DNA of 64,000 nucleotides from Leptospira montravelensis (GTDB lineage: Bacteria > Spirochaetota > Leptospiria > Leptospirales > Leptospiraceae). A model generated the notes under the pieces. The model saw only the letters and a list, made by a program, of their open reading frames with translations, ran no database searches and was not told where the DNA came from. Positions 1 to 9,962 of the stretch are shown piece after piece. A program made the position numbers and the translations under genes. How positions within the stretch are numbered: the first letter of the stretch is position 1; every line of letters begins with the position of its first letter. The DNA is taken from assembly GCF_004770045.1 (NCBI RefSeq), contig NZ_RQFO01000004.1:372001-436000 (forward strand). Direction: 5' to 3'.

Positions 1-1
1 T

Positions 2-940
2 CTTACCAAATACTTCATTGATATGGGTGCGGGTTTAGAAGAACGAGAAAAGGTGAAAAACATCTTAGGGAGTATGATTGATCCTGTTGTGGTCCAAGAA
101 GCTATGGTTGACTTGGCTGCTTTAAAAAGGGGATCGGAAACTCATATTACCGCATTTTTTTCGGATGTGGCCAGTTTTTCTACGATATCCGAACAGTTAA
201 AATCTGCCGACCTTGCGGCCCTTCTCAATGAATATCTGTCTGCTATGACAATCATTCTAAAAAAACATGAAGGAGTTTTGGATAAATACATTGGAGATGC
301 CATTGTCGGAATTTTTAATGCACCGGTTTCTGTTTTAGAACATGAATTAAAAGCGGCGCGTGCCAGTGTGGATATGGTAATGAAACTTGCTGACTTACGC
401 GAGTATTGGACAAAAAACAATCTTTATTCAAAAGAAGCTCAAGTGATGGATGCAAGGATTGGACTCAATTCAGGACCAGCTAAGGTTGGTTTTATGGGAA
501 CAGATGCGCTGGCTTCGTACACAATGATGGGTGACACAGTCAATCTTGCAGCAAGGCTTGAAGCCGCAGGGAAAGACTATGGTGTGAATATTCTTATTAC
601 CGATCCTATTCGAGATTCTATCCAAGGCGAAATGGTGACTAGGTATTTGGACCTTGTGAGAGTAAAGGGTAAAAATGAACCGGTGAAAATTCATGAGCTC
701 ATTGGTTATCGTTCGATGATCTCCAATAACTTTTTGGAATCCGCAGAAATTTATGAATCTGGATTTAAAGAATACTTAAATCAAAATTGGGATTCAGCAA
801 TTAAATTTTTTACTGAAGCAGAAAAAGCCAAAGGGCAAAAAGACAAGTCTAGTCGTATGCTTGTAGAACGTTGCGAAGAATACAAATTAAATCCACCTGG
901 TTCCGATTGGGATGGAGTTTTCACAAGGACCCATAAATAA
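2..940 (+). CDS. Class III adenylate/guanylate cyclase (5' partial)
   Basis: Makes a cyclic nucleotide from a nucleoside triphosphate. The frame is open to the left edge, so the ATG at 23 is probably internal and an N-terminal sensor or membrane part lies outside the window. Numbered from that Met, the two metal-binding Asp are D48 (FFSDVASF) and D92 (YIGDAIVG), the adenine-contacting Lys is K88, and the transition-state Asn and Arg are N174 and R178 in GDTVNLAAR. T167 stands where many class IIIa enzymes have Asp; Thr is the usual class IIIb choice, which suggests ATP as substrate. After the catalytic domain comes a TPR-like tail ending in a W-D-G-V motif often seen in this family. The next gene follows after 5 bases, so the cyclase probably shares an operon with the FecR protein. 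Confidence 0.9.
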   Translation, partial: LTKYFIDMGAGLEEREKVKNILGSMIDPVVVQEAMVDLAALKRGSETHITAFFSDVASFSTISEQLKSADLAALLNEYLSAMTIILKKHEGVLDKYIGDAIVGIFNAPVSVLEHELKAARASVDMVMKLADLREYWTKNNLYSKEAQVMDARIGLNSGPAKVGFMGTDALASYTMMGDTVNLAARLEAAGKDYGVNILITDPIRDSIQGEMVTRYLDLVRVKGKNEPVKIHELIGYRSMISNNFLESAEIYESGFKEYLNQNWDSAIKFFTEAEKAKGQKDKSSRMLVERCEEYKLNPPGSDWDGVFTRTHK

Positions 941-945
941 ATTTT

Positions 946-3069
946 ATGAGATGGTTAAATAATACAAGATTTGTGGTTTCAGCACTTTTGTTACTAATTT
1001 TTGTATTCTCATACTTTCTCTATAGAAACTTAAATGATAGGTTCATTGACAATTCGAGTCCAACCATTGGTGTAATCACTTTTAAAAACAAAACTGTACT
1101 AAGAAAGTATAATGATGCTGTTGTTTGGGATTTAATTGAATCTAAAACGGAAGTAAAAAATAGAGATACCATCAGAACAGAGGGTTTGTCTGACGCAATC
1201 CTTACTTTAAATGATGGTACAAAGATTAATATATCAGAAAATTCGATGATCCTACTTGATATTTCTGATAAAAACATCAATATCAATTTTGCTTATGGAT
1301 CTTTTGAGGCAGCAAGAGAAGGTACCGTCTCCGGTGATATGAAGATGAATATCCAAGCTGGTGACAAAACTGTGCAAGTGGCCAGTGGGGATATAAAACT
1401 TGATAAAACAAAATCGGAGTTAAACATTAAGGTTGACCAAGGGGAAGCAAAACTGACTTCCAATGGAAAAGAAGAAACCATTGCCAAAGACCAAATCGCC
1501 AATGTAACAGATTCAGGTGTAAAAGTAGGAAAACCAGTTTACCGTTTGTCAACTCCCGAAGACAGGAAAAATATTCTGTCTGAATCGGGACAAGAAAAAA
1601 TTCCATTTTCCATTTCTGGTTGGAAACCAGATTCTTCAAAGACTGCGAACCCAGTTTTAGAAATTTCCCTTTTTCCTGATTTTTCAAAATCATTAGTCAA
1701 AGAAAAACTAACATCGGCTAGTATTTCAAAAAAACTGGCAACGGGTTCTTATTATTGGAGAGTCTCTTATGAGGATCCGAGTTCCAAAACAAAACAAACC
1801 ACAGAGGTTTACCAATTTCGAATTTTAAATGACCCAGGTCTTAGGGTGATGAGTCCAAAACCGGGCGAAGTATTCTCTTATACGCAAGAAACACCTGTGG
1901 TTCGTTTTGTTTGGAATCCTCTAGATTTATATTCTTCCTATACCGTGCAAATTGCCAAGGATTCTAACTTTTCCGAAGGTGTGATATCCAAACAAACCCA
2001 AAATCAATCCTTAGCGTTTGATTCTTTAAAGGAAGGAGGTTATTTTGCAAAAATCCAAGCGAGATCCAATCTTCCAGGAATTTTAGAAAAAACTTCGAAT
2101 GTGGTTAGTTTTCAAATTACAAAGAAAACAAATATTTCACCTCCCGAGTTATTAGAACCGATTCGGGGGAAATCATTTTCGTTGGAACAAACCAAATCAC
2201 AGGTTTTCTTTTCTTGGAAGGATGAAAAAGATTTTAGTAGTTACGAATGGGAGCTAAGTTCCGATTCCAATTTCCAAACAAAACTAAAAACAGAATCTAC
2301 CAAAAATAATTTTCTAAAACTTTCCAGTGATTTGGGTGTGGGAGTTTATTTTTGGCGAGTGAAGGGGCTTACTTCTAGTGGTTTATCCTTGGAATCAAAA
2401 CCAAATACATTTTCTGTGATTGCCAAAGAAGAGATGGAATTGATTGCACCGGCGAATGGAGCTGAGGTAGAAGTTGATGAACGTTCTATCGTAGTTCTTA
2501 AATGGAAAAAGTTATCGGGTAAGTCAAATTATGAAATAGAAATTGCTCGAGATTCCGATTTTAAACCTCTACTTACAAAAGAAACGGTTTCTAATAACTA
2601 CTTTGAATTTAAATCAAAAGATTTAGGTCGTTTTTATTGGCGAGTCAAACCAGTAGATGGAGAAAATGATTATAGTGCTGTTCGTAATTTCCAAATGCAA
2701 ACCAATCGGGAAGCGCCGTATCTCGTAAGTCCAGCGCGTAATGAAACCATTGATTTGTTTTCCAAAAATTCTATTTTATTCACTTGGAAACCTGTAGAGA
2801 AAAGTTCGGGTTACCGCATACAGATCATCGATATTTCTGGAATACGGGAAAAACAAATTCTGAATGAACGAACTAATGCCGCAAAACTTCTGTTTAGTGA
2901 CATTCAAAAACTAAATGTAGGAAGGTATCGTTGGGAAGTGGCTGCCTTATACAAACAAAGTGACGGAACGGAAAAAGAATCTGCATATAATAAACAGGAC
3001 TTTTTCATTTCGGTCCCTGAACTAAAAGTTCCTAAAATCCTTACTCCAGGAAAGATTTATGTGGAATAA
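946..3069 (+). CDS. FecR-domain protein with five fibronectin-like repeats
   Basis: Envelope protein of 707 residues. One membrane anchor (about residues 8-26) is followed by a FecR domain (about 40-200), a beta-rich module best known from the FecIR sigma-regulator systems. Then come five degenerate fibronectin-III-like repeats (about 215-690), each ending in a Y-x-W-R-V-like strand: YYWRVSYED, YFAKIQARS, YFWRVKGLT, FYWRVKPVD, YRWEVAALY. Most of the protein would lie in the periplasm. There is no sigma factor or TonB receptor nearby; the neighbours are a cyclase and another repeat-bearing protein, with an 11-base overlap into the latter. The domain calls are by eye. Binding of peptidoglycan or another envelope ligand is inference. 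Confidence 0.75.
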   Translation: MRWLNNTRFVVSALLLLIFVFSYFLYRNLNDRFIDNSSPTIGVITFKNKTVLRKYNDAVVWDLIESKTEVKNRDTIRTEGLSDAILTLNDGTKINISENSMILLDISDKNININFAYGSFEAAREGTVSGDMKMNIQAGDKTVQVASGDIKLDKTKSELNIKVDQGEAKLTSNGKEETIAKDQIANVTDSGVKVGKPVYRLSTPEDRKNILSESGQEKIPFSISGWKPDSSKTANPVLEISLFPDFSKSLVKEKLTSASISKKLATGSYYWRVSYEDPSSKTKQTTEVYQFRILNDPGLRVMSPKPGEVFSYTQETPVVRFVWNPLDLYSSYTVQIAKDSNFSEGVISKQTQNQSLAFDSLKEGGYFAKIQARSNLPGILEKTSNVVSFQITKKTNISPPELLEPIRGKSFSLEQTKSQVFFSWKDEKDFSSYEWELSSDSNFQTKLKTESTKNNFLKLSSDLGVGVYFWRVKGLTSSGLSLESKPNTFSVIAKEEMELIAPANGAEVEVDERSIVVLKWKKLSGKSNYEIEIARDSDFKPLLTKETVSNNYFEFKSKDLGRFYWRVKPVDGENDYSAVRNFQMQTNREAPYLVSPARNETIDLFSKNSILFTWKPVEKSSGYRIQIIDISGIREKQILNERTNAAKLLFSDIQKLNVGRYRWEVAALYKQSDGTEKESAYNKQDFFISVPELKVPKILTPGKIYVE

Positions 3070-4246
3070 ATTTCTTTTATACTTAGTGATTTTTTTTGTT
3101 TCTTTGACTTCGCTTTTGGGGCAAACAAATGAGAACACCGAAGAAACAAGCCAATACCAATTACGTTGGATGGAAGTGGAAGGTGCTACTGGTTACGTTT
3201 TAGAAATTAAAAATTCCAGTGGATACTTGGTGTTATCAGAAAGGGTCAATGGAACCAGTTATGATTTAATAAATTATACCTCTGGAATTTATGAACACAG
3301 GGTGGCAGTTGTCAATAAACTTGGAAAAGTTGGAAGTTATTCCGATTGGGTAAAGTTTGAAGTGGTTGTATCAAAAGTTCCAACTCTAACCAAAGATTCG
3401 ATTTATTCTGTATCCAAAGAAGAAAAGGAAAAGGTTTTTTTACTGGAAGGAAAAGACTTTATTTATCCTATGAAAGTGTACCTTGTGACTGGGGGAAAAA
3501 AGATTTTAGCCAAAAGAGTTGTCGTTGAATCTGATTCGATTGCAAAAGCTACCTTTGCGATTGATGCAGATACCAACACAGGAATTTATGATTTGGTTTT
3601 AGAGAATCCCAGAAACAAAGTGTTAACAGCAAAACAAAGAGTCGTTTTATCGGACTCTAAAGAAAAGGCTGCACGTTTTGCTTCTAGACAAGAACGTATC
3701 ATTCGTAAGGAAATTCCAGAAGATTATTACGAAACTCCATACTTTTCAACACTTTGGCGATCTACCGTACTTCCTGGTTGGGGACAAAAGTACATTGATG
3801 GAAAAAATTGGAAAGTTTACGTTTACCCATTAGTGGCAATCTCTGCCGCAGCGGTATATGTTAATTCATACAATAAGTTTTTAAGTGCAAGGTCAGATTA
3901 CCAATCTGCTGTTTTACTTGGTGCTTTGCTTGTGGACCAAGCTGATTCGCAAGGATTATGGATCATCAATCGAAGCAATGCCGAAGCAAAATTTAATGCC
4001 GCAAAAACAGAGTTAGGTGTGATACAGGTTGGAGCTGGAATTTTGGGAGCATTTTTACTCTACAATATTGTAGATTCGTATTTTTCCGCAAAACGAAATG
4101 TGGCAAATTTAGAATCTGGTTTTCCTTTGGGAGAAACAAACAAACGAGTGCAAGCAACAGTTGTTTCAGAATCGGGTTGGAACCAATCAAAATATTCCTA
4201 TGAATACGGATCAAGGTACCAAATCGAATTCTCTTCCCGTTTCTGA
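3059..4246 (+). CDS. Exported Fn3/TIG-like protein with C-terminal membrane domain (DUF5683-like)
   Basis: Starts inside the end of the FecR gene with AGGA 7 bases upstream of ATG. A signal peptide (about 1-22, ending near LLG) precedes one fibronectin-like repeat of the same type as in the previous protein (YQLRWMEVEG to YEHRVAVVNK), then a TIG-like beta domain (about 105-200). A basic linker leads to TLWRSTVLPGWGQKYIDG, a signature seen in DUF5683-type membrane proteins, with two or three hydrophobic segments (about 258-275 and 325-345). Sharing the repeat and the overlap suggest that the two proteins work together in the envelope. Specific function unknown. Confidence 0.65.
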   Translation: MWNKFLLYLVIFFVSLTSLLGQTNENTEETSQYQLRWMEVEGATGYVLEIKNSSGYLVLSERVNGTSYDLINYTSGIYEHRVAVVNKLGKVGSYSDWVKFEVVVSKVPTLTKDSIYSVSKEEKEKVFLLEGKDFIYPMKVYLVTGGKKILAKRVVVESDSIAKATFAIDADTNTGIYDLVLENPRNKVLTAKQRVVLSDSKEKAARFASRQERIIRKEIPEDYYETPYFSTLWRSTVLPGWGQKYIDGKNWKVYVYPLVAISAAAVYVNSYNKFLSARSDYQSAVLLGALLVDQADSQGLWIINRSNAEAKFNAAKTELGVIQVGAGILGAFLLYNIVDSYFSAKRNVANLESGFPLGETNKRVQATVVSESGWNQSKYSYEYGSRYQIEFSSRF

Positions 4247-4251
4247 CAAAA

Positions 4252-4283
4252 AGCTTGTTTAGGGAGGGACTTCCCCCCAAGCT
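4252..4283 (+). other. GC-rich hairpin before hisD
   Basis: AGCTTG (4252-4257) pairs with CAAGCT (4278-4283), and inside it GGGAGGG (4262-4268) can pair with the C run at 4273-4277. The stem starts 5 bases after the stop of the envelope gene and ends 6 bases before the hisD ATG. There is no good U-tract, so it is not a standard terminator. It contains the only Shine-Dalgarno-like purine run near hisD, so it might affect hisD translation. Confidence 0.4.
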
Positions 4284-4289
4284 GATTTT

Positions 4290-5582
4290 ATGCCGATTCC
4301 TATTTTAAACTGTGACAGAAATTCACGGGACCAATTGGATCGTTTTCTTTTGGATGCCAAAGAAGACTTAAGTGTTGCTACTGAAAAAATCCTGCCTATA
4401 ATGGATGCAGTCAGAACAAGAGGGGATAAAGCCCTCATCGAATACACCGAAAAATTTGACGGAATCACCTTAAGCTCTGTCACTTTGGATCCGCACTCTA
4501 TCCAAACCAATTTAGATCCAAAAATCAAAGAAGCTTTTCTTCGAGCCAAAAAAAATATCGAAACTTTCCATGAAGCGCAAAAACGTGAATCCTGGTCTAA
4601 AACCATCGATGGAAATAGGTTAGGTGTAAAATACACTCCGATACCTTCACTTTCAGTCTATGCACCTGGGGGAAAGGCTTTGTATCCTTCCAGTGTTCTT
4701 ATGGGAGTCATTCCCGCAAAAATAGCGGGTGTTAAAAATATCCAACTGGTGACTCCACCTCAAAAAGAGGGACTCCCTGAAATTCTCATTTGGCTCTCTC
4801 AAATCCTTGGTGTGAATCGCATTGTGACCGTAGGTGGTGCCCAAGGGATCGCCGCCTGTGCTTATGGAACAGATTCCATCCCTAAATCCGAGTTTATCGT
4901 TGGTCCTGGGAATGCCTATGTAGCTGCCGCCAAATCCTACTTAGCTGGAAAAGGAATTATAGGTATTGATAGCCCTGCTGGTCCTAGTGAAGTATGTATC
5001 ATCGCTGATTCTTCTGCCAATCCAAAATGGGTCGCCTGTGATATGTTATCGCAAGCAGAACACGGAGAAGATTCCTCTGCAATTTTACTAACAACTGATA
5101 AAAACTTTGCAGTAAAAGTCAGCGACGAATTGGAAAAAGCATTTATCGAACGCCCAAAACGTTTAGAAATGAAACAAAATTCCATTTATAAAAATTCCGC
5201 CATTATCGTTTTTCCAAATTTAGAGGATTGTATTTGGTTTTCGAATGAACTGGCTCCCGAACATTTAGAAATCCAAACAAATATCAATGAAGAAGTATTT
5301 TCCAAAATAGAACATGCTGGTAGTGTATTCCTCGGACCATATTCTCCTGTAGCTATGGGCGATTATATCAGTGGAACCAACCATATTCTGCCTACAGCCA
5401 GAGGAAGTAGGATTTACTCCTCGTTAGGTGTGGATACTTTCTTAAAACGAGTTACTTTCCAAGAAGTAACTAAAGAATCTTTAGTATCACTTTATCCATT
5501 TGTTAAGTTAATGTCTGAATTAGAAGGTTTGGATGAAGAACACGGAACGAGTGTGAAAATTCGAACTGAGGAATCATTATGA
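4290..5582 (+). CDS. hisD: Histidinol dehydrogenase
   Basis: Catalyses the last two steps of histidine synthesis, oxidising L-histidinol to L-histidine with NAD and zinc. The 430 residues match the family length. Recognisable blocks are SLSVYAPGGKALYPSSVLM, the VGGAQGIAACAYGT stretch, the VGPGNAYVAAAK motif, GPSEVCIIAD and DMLSQAEHGEDSSAIL with the zinc and catalytic region, plus NELAPEHLEI near the C terminus. Its stop overlaps the panC start by 4 bases (ATGA), so the two are probably translated together although they belong to different pathways. There is no strong ribosome-binding site next to the ATG; see the hairpin just upstream. Confidence 0.97.
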   Translation: MPIPILNCDRNSRDQLDRFLLDAKEDLSVATEKILPIMDAVRTRGDKALIEYTEKFDGITLSSVTLDPHSIQTNLDPKIKEAFLRAKKNIETFHEAQKRESWSKTIDGNRLGVKYTPIPSLSVYAPGGKALYPSSVLMGVIPAKIAGVKNIQLVTPPQKEGLPEILIWLSQILGVNRIVTVGGAQGIAACAYGTDSIPKSEFIVGPGNAYVAAAKSYLAGKGIIGIDSPAGPSEVCIIADSSANPKWVACDMLSQAEHGEDSSAILLTTDKNFAVKVSDELEKAFIERPKRLEMKQNSIYKNSAIIVFPNLEDCIWFSNELAPEHLEIQTNINEEVFSKIEHAGSVFLGPYSPVAMGDYISGTNHILPTARGSRIYSSLGVDTFLKRVTFQEVTKESLVSLYPFVKLMSELEGLDEEHGTSVKIRTEESL

Positions 5583-6433
5583 TCGTTGTTTCAAATTTAG
5601 AGGAATTAAAAAACCAGATTCACGATTGGAAAAAACAAGGGAAAACAATTGGTTTTTGTCCCACGATGGGTAGTTTGCATCAGGGACATATGGACCTGGT
5701 TCAAACTTCGAAAACGCAAACTGATAAAACAATTGTATCTATATTTATCAATCCAACGCAGTTCAATGATCCGAAAGATTTTGAAAAATATCCTGTTAAT
5801 ACGGAAAACGATCTTTTGTTATGCGAAAAAAATGGTGCTGATTTGGTATTTTTGCCAGATGTTAAAACCATTTATCCAGAAACAAAAACTCCGATCCAAT
5901 TAAGCATTCCAAAATTACAGGAACATCTTTGTGGAAGGACAAGACCGGGTCATTTTGAAGGGGTTTTACAAATTGTAACAAAACTTTTTCACTTAACAGA
6001 ACCTTCTAAGGCTTTTTTTGGTTTAAAAGATTACCAACAATTTCGAGTGGTTTCTGCTTTGGTGGAAAATTTAAATTTCCCGCTGGAAGTGGTAGGGGTT
6101 ACCACACGTAGAGAAACAGATGGTTTGGCAATGAGTTCACGTAACGTTCGTTTGTCATCCAAGGAAAGAGAAACAGCCAGCTTAATTCCTCGTATGTTTG
6201 CGATTGCTAAAAAAACAATACTTTCTGGAGAAAAAGATATTAAACTTTGGAAAGAAATTTTACGTGATTTTTTACTGACTGGCTCCTCGCTTCGGATTGA
6301 TTATTTAGAAGTAGTAGATCCAATTGATTTGCAACCTAAGGATCAATTAGAAGGTCAAATTTTACTGGCTGTTGCGGTTTTTGTTGGTGATGTCAGGCTC
6401 ATTGACAACCAATTAATAGAAATTCCTGTTTAA
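5579..6433 (+). CDS. panC: Pantothenate synthetase
   Basis: Joins pantoate and beta-alanine with ATP to give pantothenate, the precursor of coenzyme A. The 284 residues are standard. Visible motifs are GFCPTMGSLHQGHMDLV (ATP site with the HxGH histidines), SIFINPTQFNDPKDFEKYP, LCGRTRPGHFEGVLQIVTKLF, FGLKDYQQFRVV and AMSSRNVRLS (the KMSKS equivalent). It is coupled to hisD by a 4-base overlap. Mfd starts 6 bases after its stop. Confidence 0.97.
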   Translation: MIVVSNLEELKNQIHDWKKQGKTIGFCPTMGSLHQGHMDLVQTSKTQTDKTIVSIFINPTQFNDPKDFEKYPVNTENDLLLCEKNGADLVFLPDVKTIYPETKTPIQLSIPKLQEHLCGRTRPGHFEGVLQIVTKLFHLTEPSKAFFGLKDYQQFRVVSALVENLNFPLEVVGVTTRRETDGLAMSSRNVRLSSKERETASLIPRMFAIAKKTILSGEKDIKLWKEILRDFLLTGSSLRIDYLEVVDPIDLQPKDQLEGQILLAVAVFVGDVRLIDNQLIEIPV

Positions 6434-6439
6434 CTATTC

Positions 6440-9400
6440 ATGTCAAAAGAAACTGAAAATATAAAACTTAATCCCAAACAAGTATTAGCTGAATCAAAAT
6501 CATCTTTAGTTAATTTAAGCGGAATTCCTGAACCTGCACATTCTTTTACCACTGCTTCTTTGTATGAAACACTTAGTGCCAATCTTACATTTCTTGTAGT
6601 TCTTCCTACCAACCAAGATGCTGAAAGTTTTTCTAGGGAGTTGTTAAGTTTTTTACCACAAGAGGAAATTTTCTATTTTCCGGGACCAGAAAACATACCT
6701 TATGAATATACAAAATGGCAAATGGAATGGAAACGGGACAGAATCCTAACCATTAATCGAATTTTATCCGGAAATCGCTGTTTGGTGGTTACTTCAGTTT
6801 CTGCTTTATTACGCAAGTTACCAGTTAAAGAAAGCCTAAAAGGAAAATCGATTACACTCAAATTGGGAAAAGATTTTCCATTAGATAAATTATTATCTGA
6901 GTTAGTCAATTTAGGTTATCATAGAGAAGAAGTTTGTGAACAGTTTGGTCACTTTAGCTTAAAAGGAGGAATTTTAGATATTTACACACCATATTTAGCA
7001 AATCCTGTACGTATTGATTTTTTTGGTGATACTGTGGATGAAATTAGAACCTTTGATCCCAATACTCAGAAATCAATAACCAAAATCCAAGAAATTATCA
7101 TTACTGCTGCTAATGAAACGATCGTTAGTCGGGATGAAAAAACAAAATACCAAGAAATATTAGCAGATCATAAAGAGAAACGACTTCCGATTGATTCAGA
7201 ATTAGAAATTATAGAGGAACATTTACCATTTATCAGAGAACATGAAGGTTTTTTGAATTTTTTCCTGAAAGAACCAATCCTTATTTTTCCAAGGTATTTT
7301 GATACAAAAGAACGTTCTTATGGAATGGAAAGAGAATATAATACTTTATATGAGAAAAAAAAAGAGGAGTCTCTTTGTTTAGAACCGGATGATCTTCTTT
7401 CTTTTGGAAAAGAATGGGAAAGTCTTACTTCAGAAAATACTCCAGGGATTCGGTTTTCGTTATTGCCGGATAACCAAAGAAATTTTTCCTATGAACCAAT
7501 AACGGAGGTTAGGGGATTTCGGGGCAAAATCAGAGAGGCGAAGGAACATTTTTTAGAATTATTAACAGAAGATCCGAAAAATAAGATTTTTATTACTTCC
7601 TCTTTTTCTGCACAAATGATGCGACTGAAAGGACTTTTTTCTGAGGGAGAAATAGAAACAGTTCATTCCGATTCGGAAGATCCGCAACCACTCCCTTTAC
7701 ATTCTGTAAAACCAGGCATTCATTTAGTCATTTCTGACCTAAAACGTGGATTCCATATAGTGGAAGACCAGGTTTATATTTTTACAGACAATGATTTGTT
7801 TGGGCGGCAATACAAAAGGAAAACTCGATATAAAAAACAAGCATCACAAATGATAGAATCTTTCATTGATTTGAAAGAAGGGGATTATGTTGTCCATGTG
7901 AATCATGGAGTTGGTCGTTTTATTAAAATTGAACGTACAAAGGCGGATGGCAAGGAAAGAGATTTTTTAAAATTAGAATATGCCGGCGGTGATAGTTTAT
8001 TTGTTCCTTTGGATCAAATTTCCTTAGTACAAAAGTATATAGGTGGTACTGATACTCCCAAGTTAGACACTCTTGGTAAAAATTCTTGGAAAAAGGCGAA
8101 AGACCGTGTTCAAGAATCAGTAGACAAACTTGCCGAAGAACTCGTGTTACTTTATTCCAATCGGCTCAAACTGAATGGGTTTGCTTTTCCGCCGGACACC
8201 ATTTGGCAGGAGGAGTTTGAAGCAGCTTTTGAATTTGAAGAAACTCCCGACCAAATTTCAGCAATTGAAGCAGTAAAACAAGATTTAGAATCGATGAGAC
8301 CAATGGACAGATTGGTTTGTGGTGACGTTGGTTATGGTAAAACAGAAGTAGCCATCCGTGCCGCTTTTAAAGTGATTATGGCGGGGAAACAAGTGATGTT
8401 ACTCACACCCACAACCATTCTTTCTTTACAACATTTTAATACATTTAAATCCAGGTATGAAAATTATCCTATTAAGATTGCTTTTGTTTCTCGTTTTCGT
8501 ACCGCAGCCGAAATCAAGGAAGACCTAAAGAATTTTTCCGAAGGAAAAATTGATATGTTAATTGGGACTCATGCGATTTTGTCATCCAAAGTAAAACCAA
8601 AAAATCTCGGTTTACTGATTATCGACGAAGAACAGAAGTTTGGTGTTACACATAAAGAAGCCATCAAAAAATTTAAGAACTTGGTTGATGTTTTAACTCT
8701 TACTGCAACTCCTATCCCTAGAACTTTACACATGGCACTTACGGGAATACGTGAACTTTCCATTATTTCAACACCTCCTAAAAATAGACAAAGTGTAGAA
8801 ACTTATGTATTAGAAGAAGATGATACACTTATTCAAGAAGCAATTCGAAAAGAAATAGAAAGAGATGGACAGGTTTTTTATCTTTATAACCGAGTGGAGT
8901 CAATTGAAGAGGAGGCGGCCTATATTCGTTCTCTAGTCCCTGAAATTTCCGTAGGAATTTTACATGGCCAATTGACCGAAGACGAGATTGAAGAAACCCT
9001 AGTTGATTTTTACGAAAGAAAGTATGATATTCTAGTAACAACTACAATCATCGAATCTGGGATTGATATGCCGAATGTCAATACACTGATTGTCAAACGA
9101 GCCGATATGTTTGGTCTTTCCCAACTTTATCAAATACGAGGACGGGTAGGACGTTCGGACAGAAAAGCTTATGCTTATATGTTTTATCCCTCCAAAAAAC
9201 TAATGACAGAACTGGCCGAAAAAAGGCTTAACACGATTTTCGAATACCAAGAGTTAGGATCCGGTTTTAAGGTGGCGATGCGAGATTTGGAGATTCGCGG
9301 AGCGGGAAATTTACTCGGAAAAGAACAGTCAGGTGACATTATGGAAGTCGGATTTGATCTGTATGTGAAAATGTTAGAAGAAGCGATTTCACGAATCAAA

Positions 9401-9862
9401 GGTGAGGAAGTTCGAGTGGAAGTTCGTACGGCAGTCAATTTAAAAACTAACTTCTATCTGCCTGATGAATATATCCCTGACACTAAACAAAAAATTGAAT
9501 TCTATAAACGATTTGAAGGTTCCGCTAACCTGGACGAAATTGAAGAACTTTCACTTGAGATGGAAGACCGGTTTGGCGAATTGCCACAGATTGCTAAAAC
9601 TTTTGTGGAATTGGAAAAAATCCGTACTTTGGCTTCCAATTTAGGATTCGAATTTGTTACTGAAAAACCTGAGGAAATTCTCTTTAAATGCGGAACCTAT
9701 TTCCGAGGAAATCCGGACAGAGTGATTCAGGCTATGACTAAATTTAAAGGATTAACCATTGCCCCACAAGAGCCATCTGTATTACGTTATACGATTTCAG
9801 AACGCGAAGACCTTCAAAAAATCAAAAAATTGTTATCTCTTTTGGAATTCCTAGCCGCTTAA
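6440..9862 (+). CDS. mfd: Transcription-repair coupling factor Mfd
   Basis: DNA translocase that releases RNA polymerase stalled at lesions and recruits UvrA. The 1140 residues are full length. The N-terminal UvrB-like module includes FYFPGPENIPYEY and the FSLKGGILDIYTP block. Next is the RNA-polymerase-interacting domain (DYVVHVNHGVGRF at about 480). The RecG-like motor has Walker A GDVGYGKTEVAIRAA (about 629), the Walker B variant DEEQKFG (about 730), LTATPIPRTLHM, and IIESGIDMPNVNT with QIRGRVGRSDR. The C-terminal TRCF domain follows. It sits 6 bases after panC, possibly on the same transcript. No strong Shine-Dalgarno sequence is visible. Confidence 0.97.
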   Translation: MSKETENIKLNPKQVLAESKSSLVNLSGIPEPAHSFTTASLYETLSANLTFLVVLPTNQDAESFSRELLSFLPQEEIFYFPGPENIPYEYTKWQMEWKRDRILTINRILSGNRCLVVTSVSALLRKLPVKESLKGKSITLKLGKDFPLDKLLSELVNLGYHREEVCEQFGHFSLKGGILDIYTPYLANPVRIDFFGDTVDEIRTFDPNTQKSITKIQEIIITAANETIVSRDEKTKYQEILADHKEKRLPIDSELEIIEEHLPFIREHEGFLNFFLKEPILIFPRYFDTKERSYGMEREYNTLYEKKKEESLCLEPDDLLSFGKEWESLTSENTPGIRFSLLPDNQRNFSYEPITEVRGFRGKIREAKEHFLELLTEDPKNKIFITSSFSAQMMRLKGLFSEGEIETVHSDSEDPQPLPLHSVKPGIHLVISDLKRGFHIVEDQVYIFTDNDLFGRQYKRKTRYKKQASQMIESFIDLKEGDYVVHVNHGVGRFIKIERTKADGKERDFLKLEYAGGDSLFVPLDQISLVQKYIGGTDTPKLDTLGKNSWKKAKDRVQESVDKLAEELVLLYSNRLKLNGFAFPPDTIWQEEFEAAFEFEETPDQISAIEAVKQDLESMRPMDRLVCGDVGYGKTEVAIRAAFKVIMAGKQVMLLTPTTILSLQHFNTFKSRYENYPIKIAFVSRFRTAAEIKEDLKNFSEGKIDMLIGTHAILSSKVKPKNLGLLIIDEEQKFGVTHKEAIKKFKNLVDVLTLTATPIPRTLHMALTGIRELSIISTPPKNRQSVETYVLEEDDTLIQEAIRKEIERDGQVFYLYNRVESIEEEAAYIRSLVPEISVGILHGQLTEDEIEETLVDFYERKYDILVTTTIIESGIDMPNVNTLIVKRADMFGLSQLYQIRGRVGRSDRKAYAYMFYPSKKLMTELAEKRLNTIFEYQELGSGFKVAMRDLEIRGAGNLLGKEQSGDIMEVGFDLYVKMLEEAISRIKGEEVRVEVRTAVNLKTNFYLPDEYIPDTKQKIEFYKRFEGSANLDEIEELSLEMEDRFGELPQIAKTFVELEKIRTLASNLGFEFVTEKPEEILFKCGTYFRGNPDRVIQAMTKFKGLTIAPQEPSVLRYTISEREDLQKIKKLLSLLEFLAA

Positions 9863-9962
9863 TTTTTAAGCATTTGTTGGAAGCCAGTTTTGCTAAAAAA
9901 GGATGGACATTGCGGGAATTCACGAAACCATCATCACAAATCCTTTCAGGCACTAAAATAAT

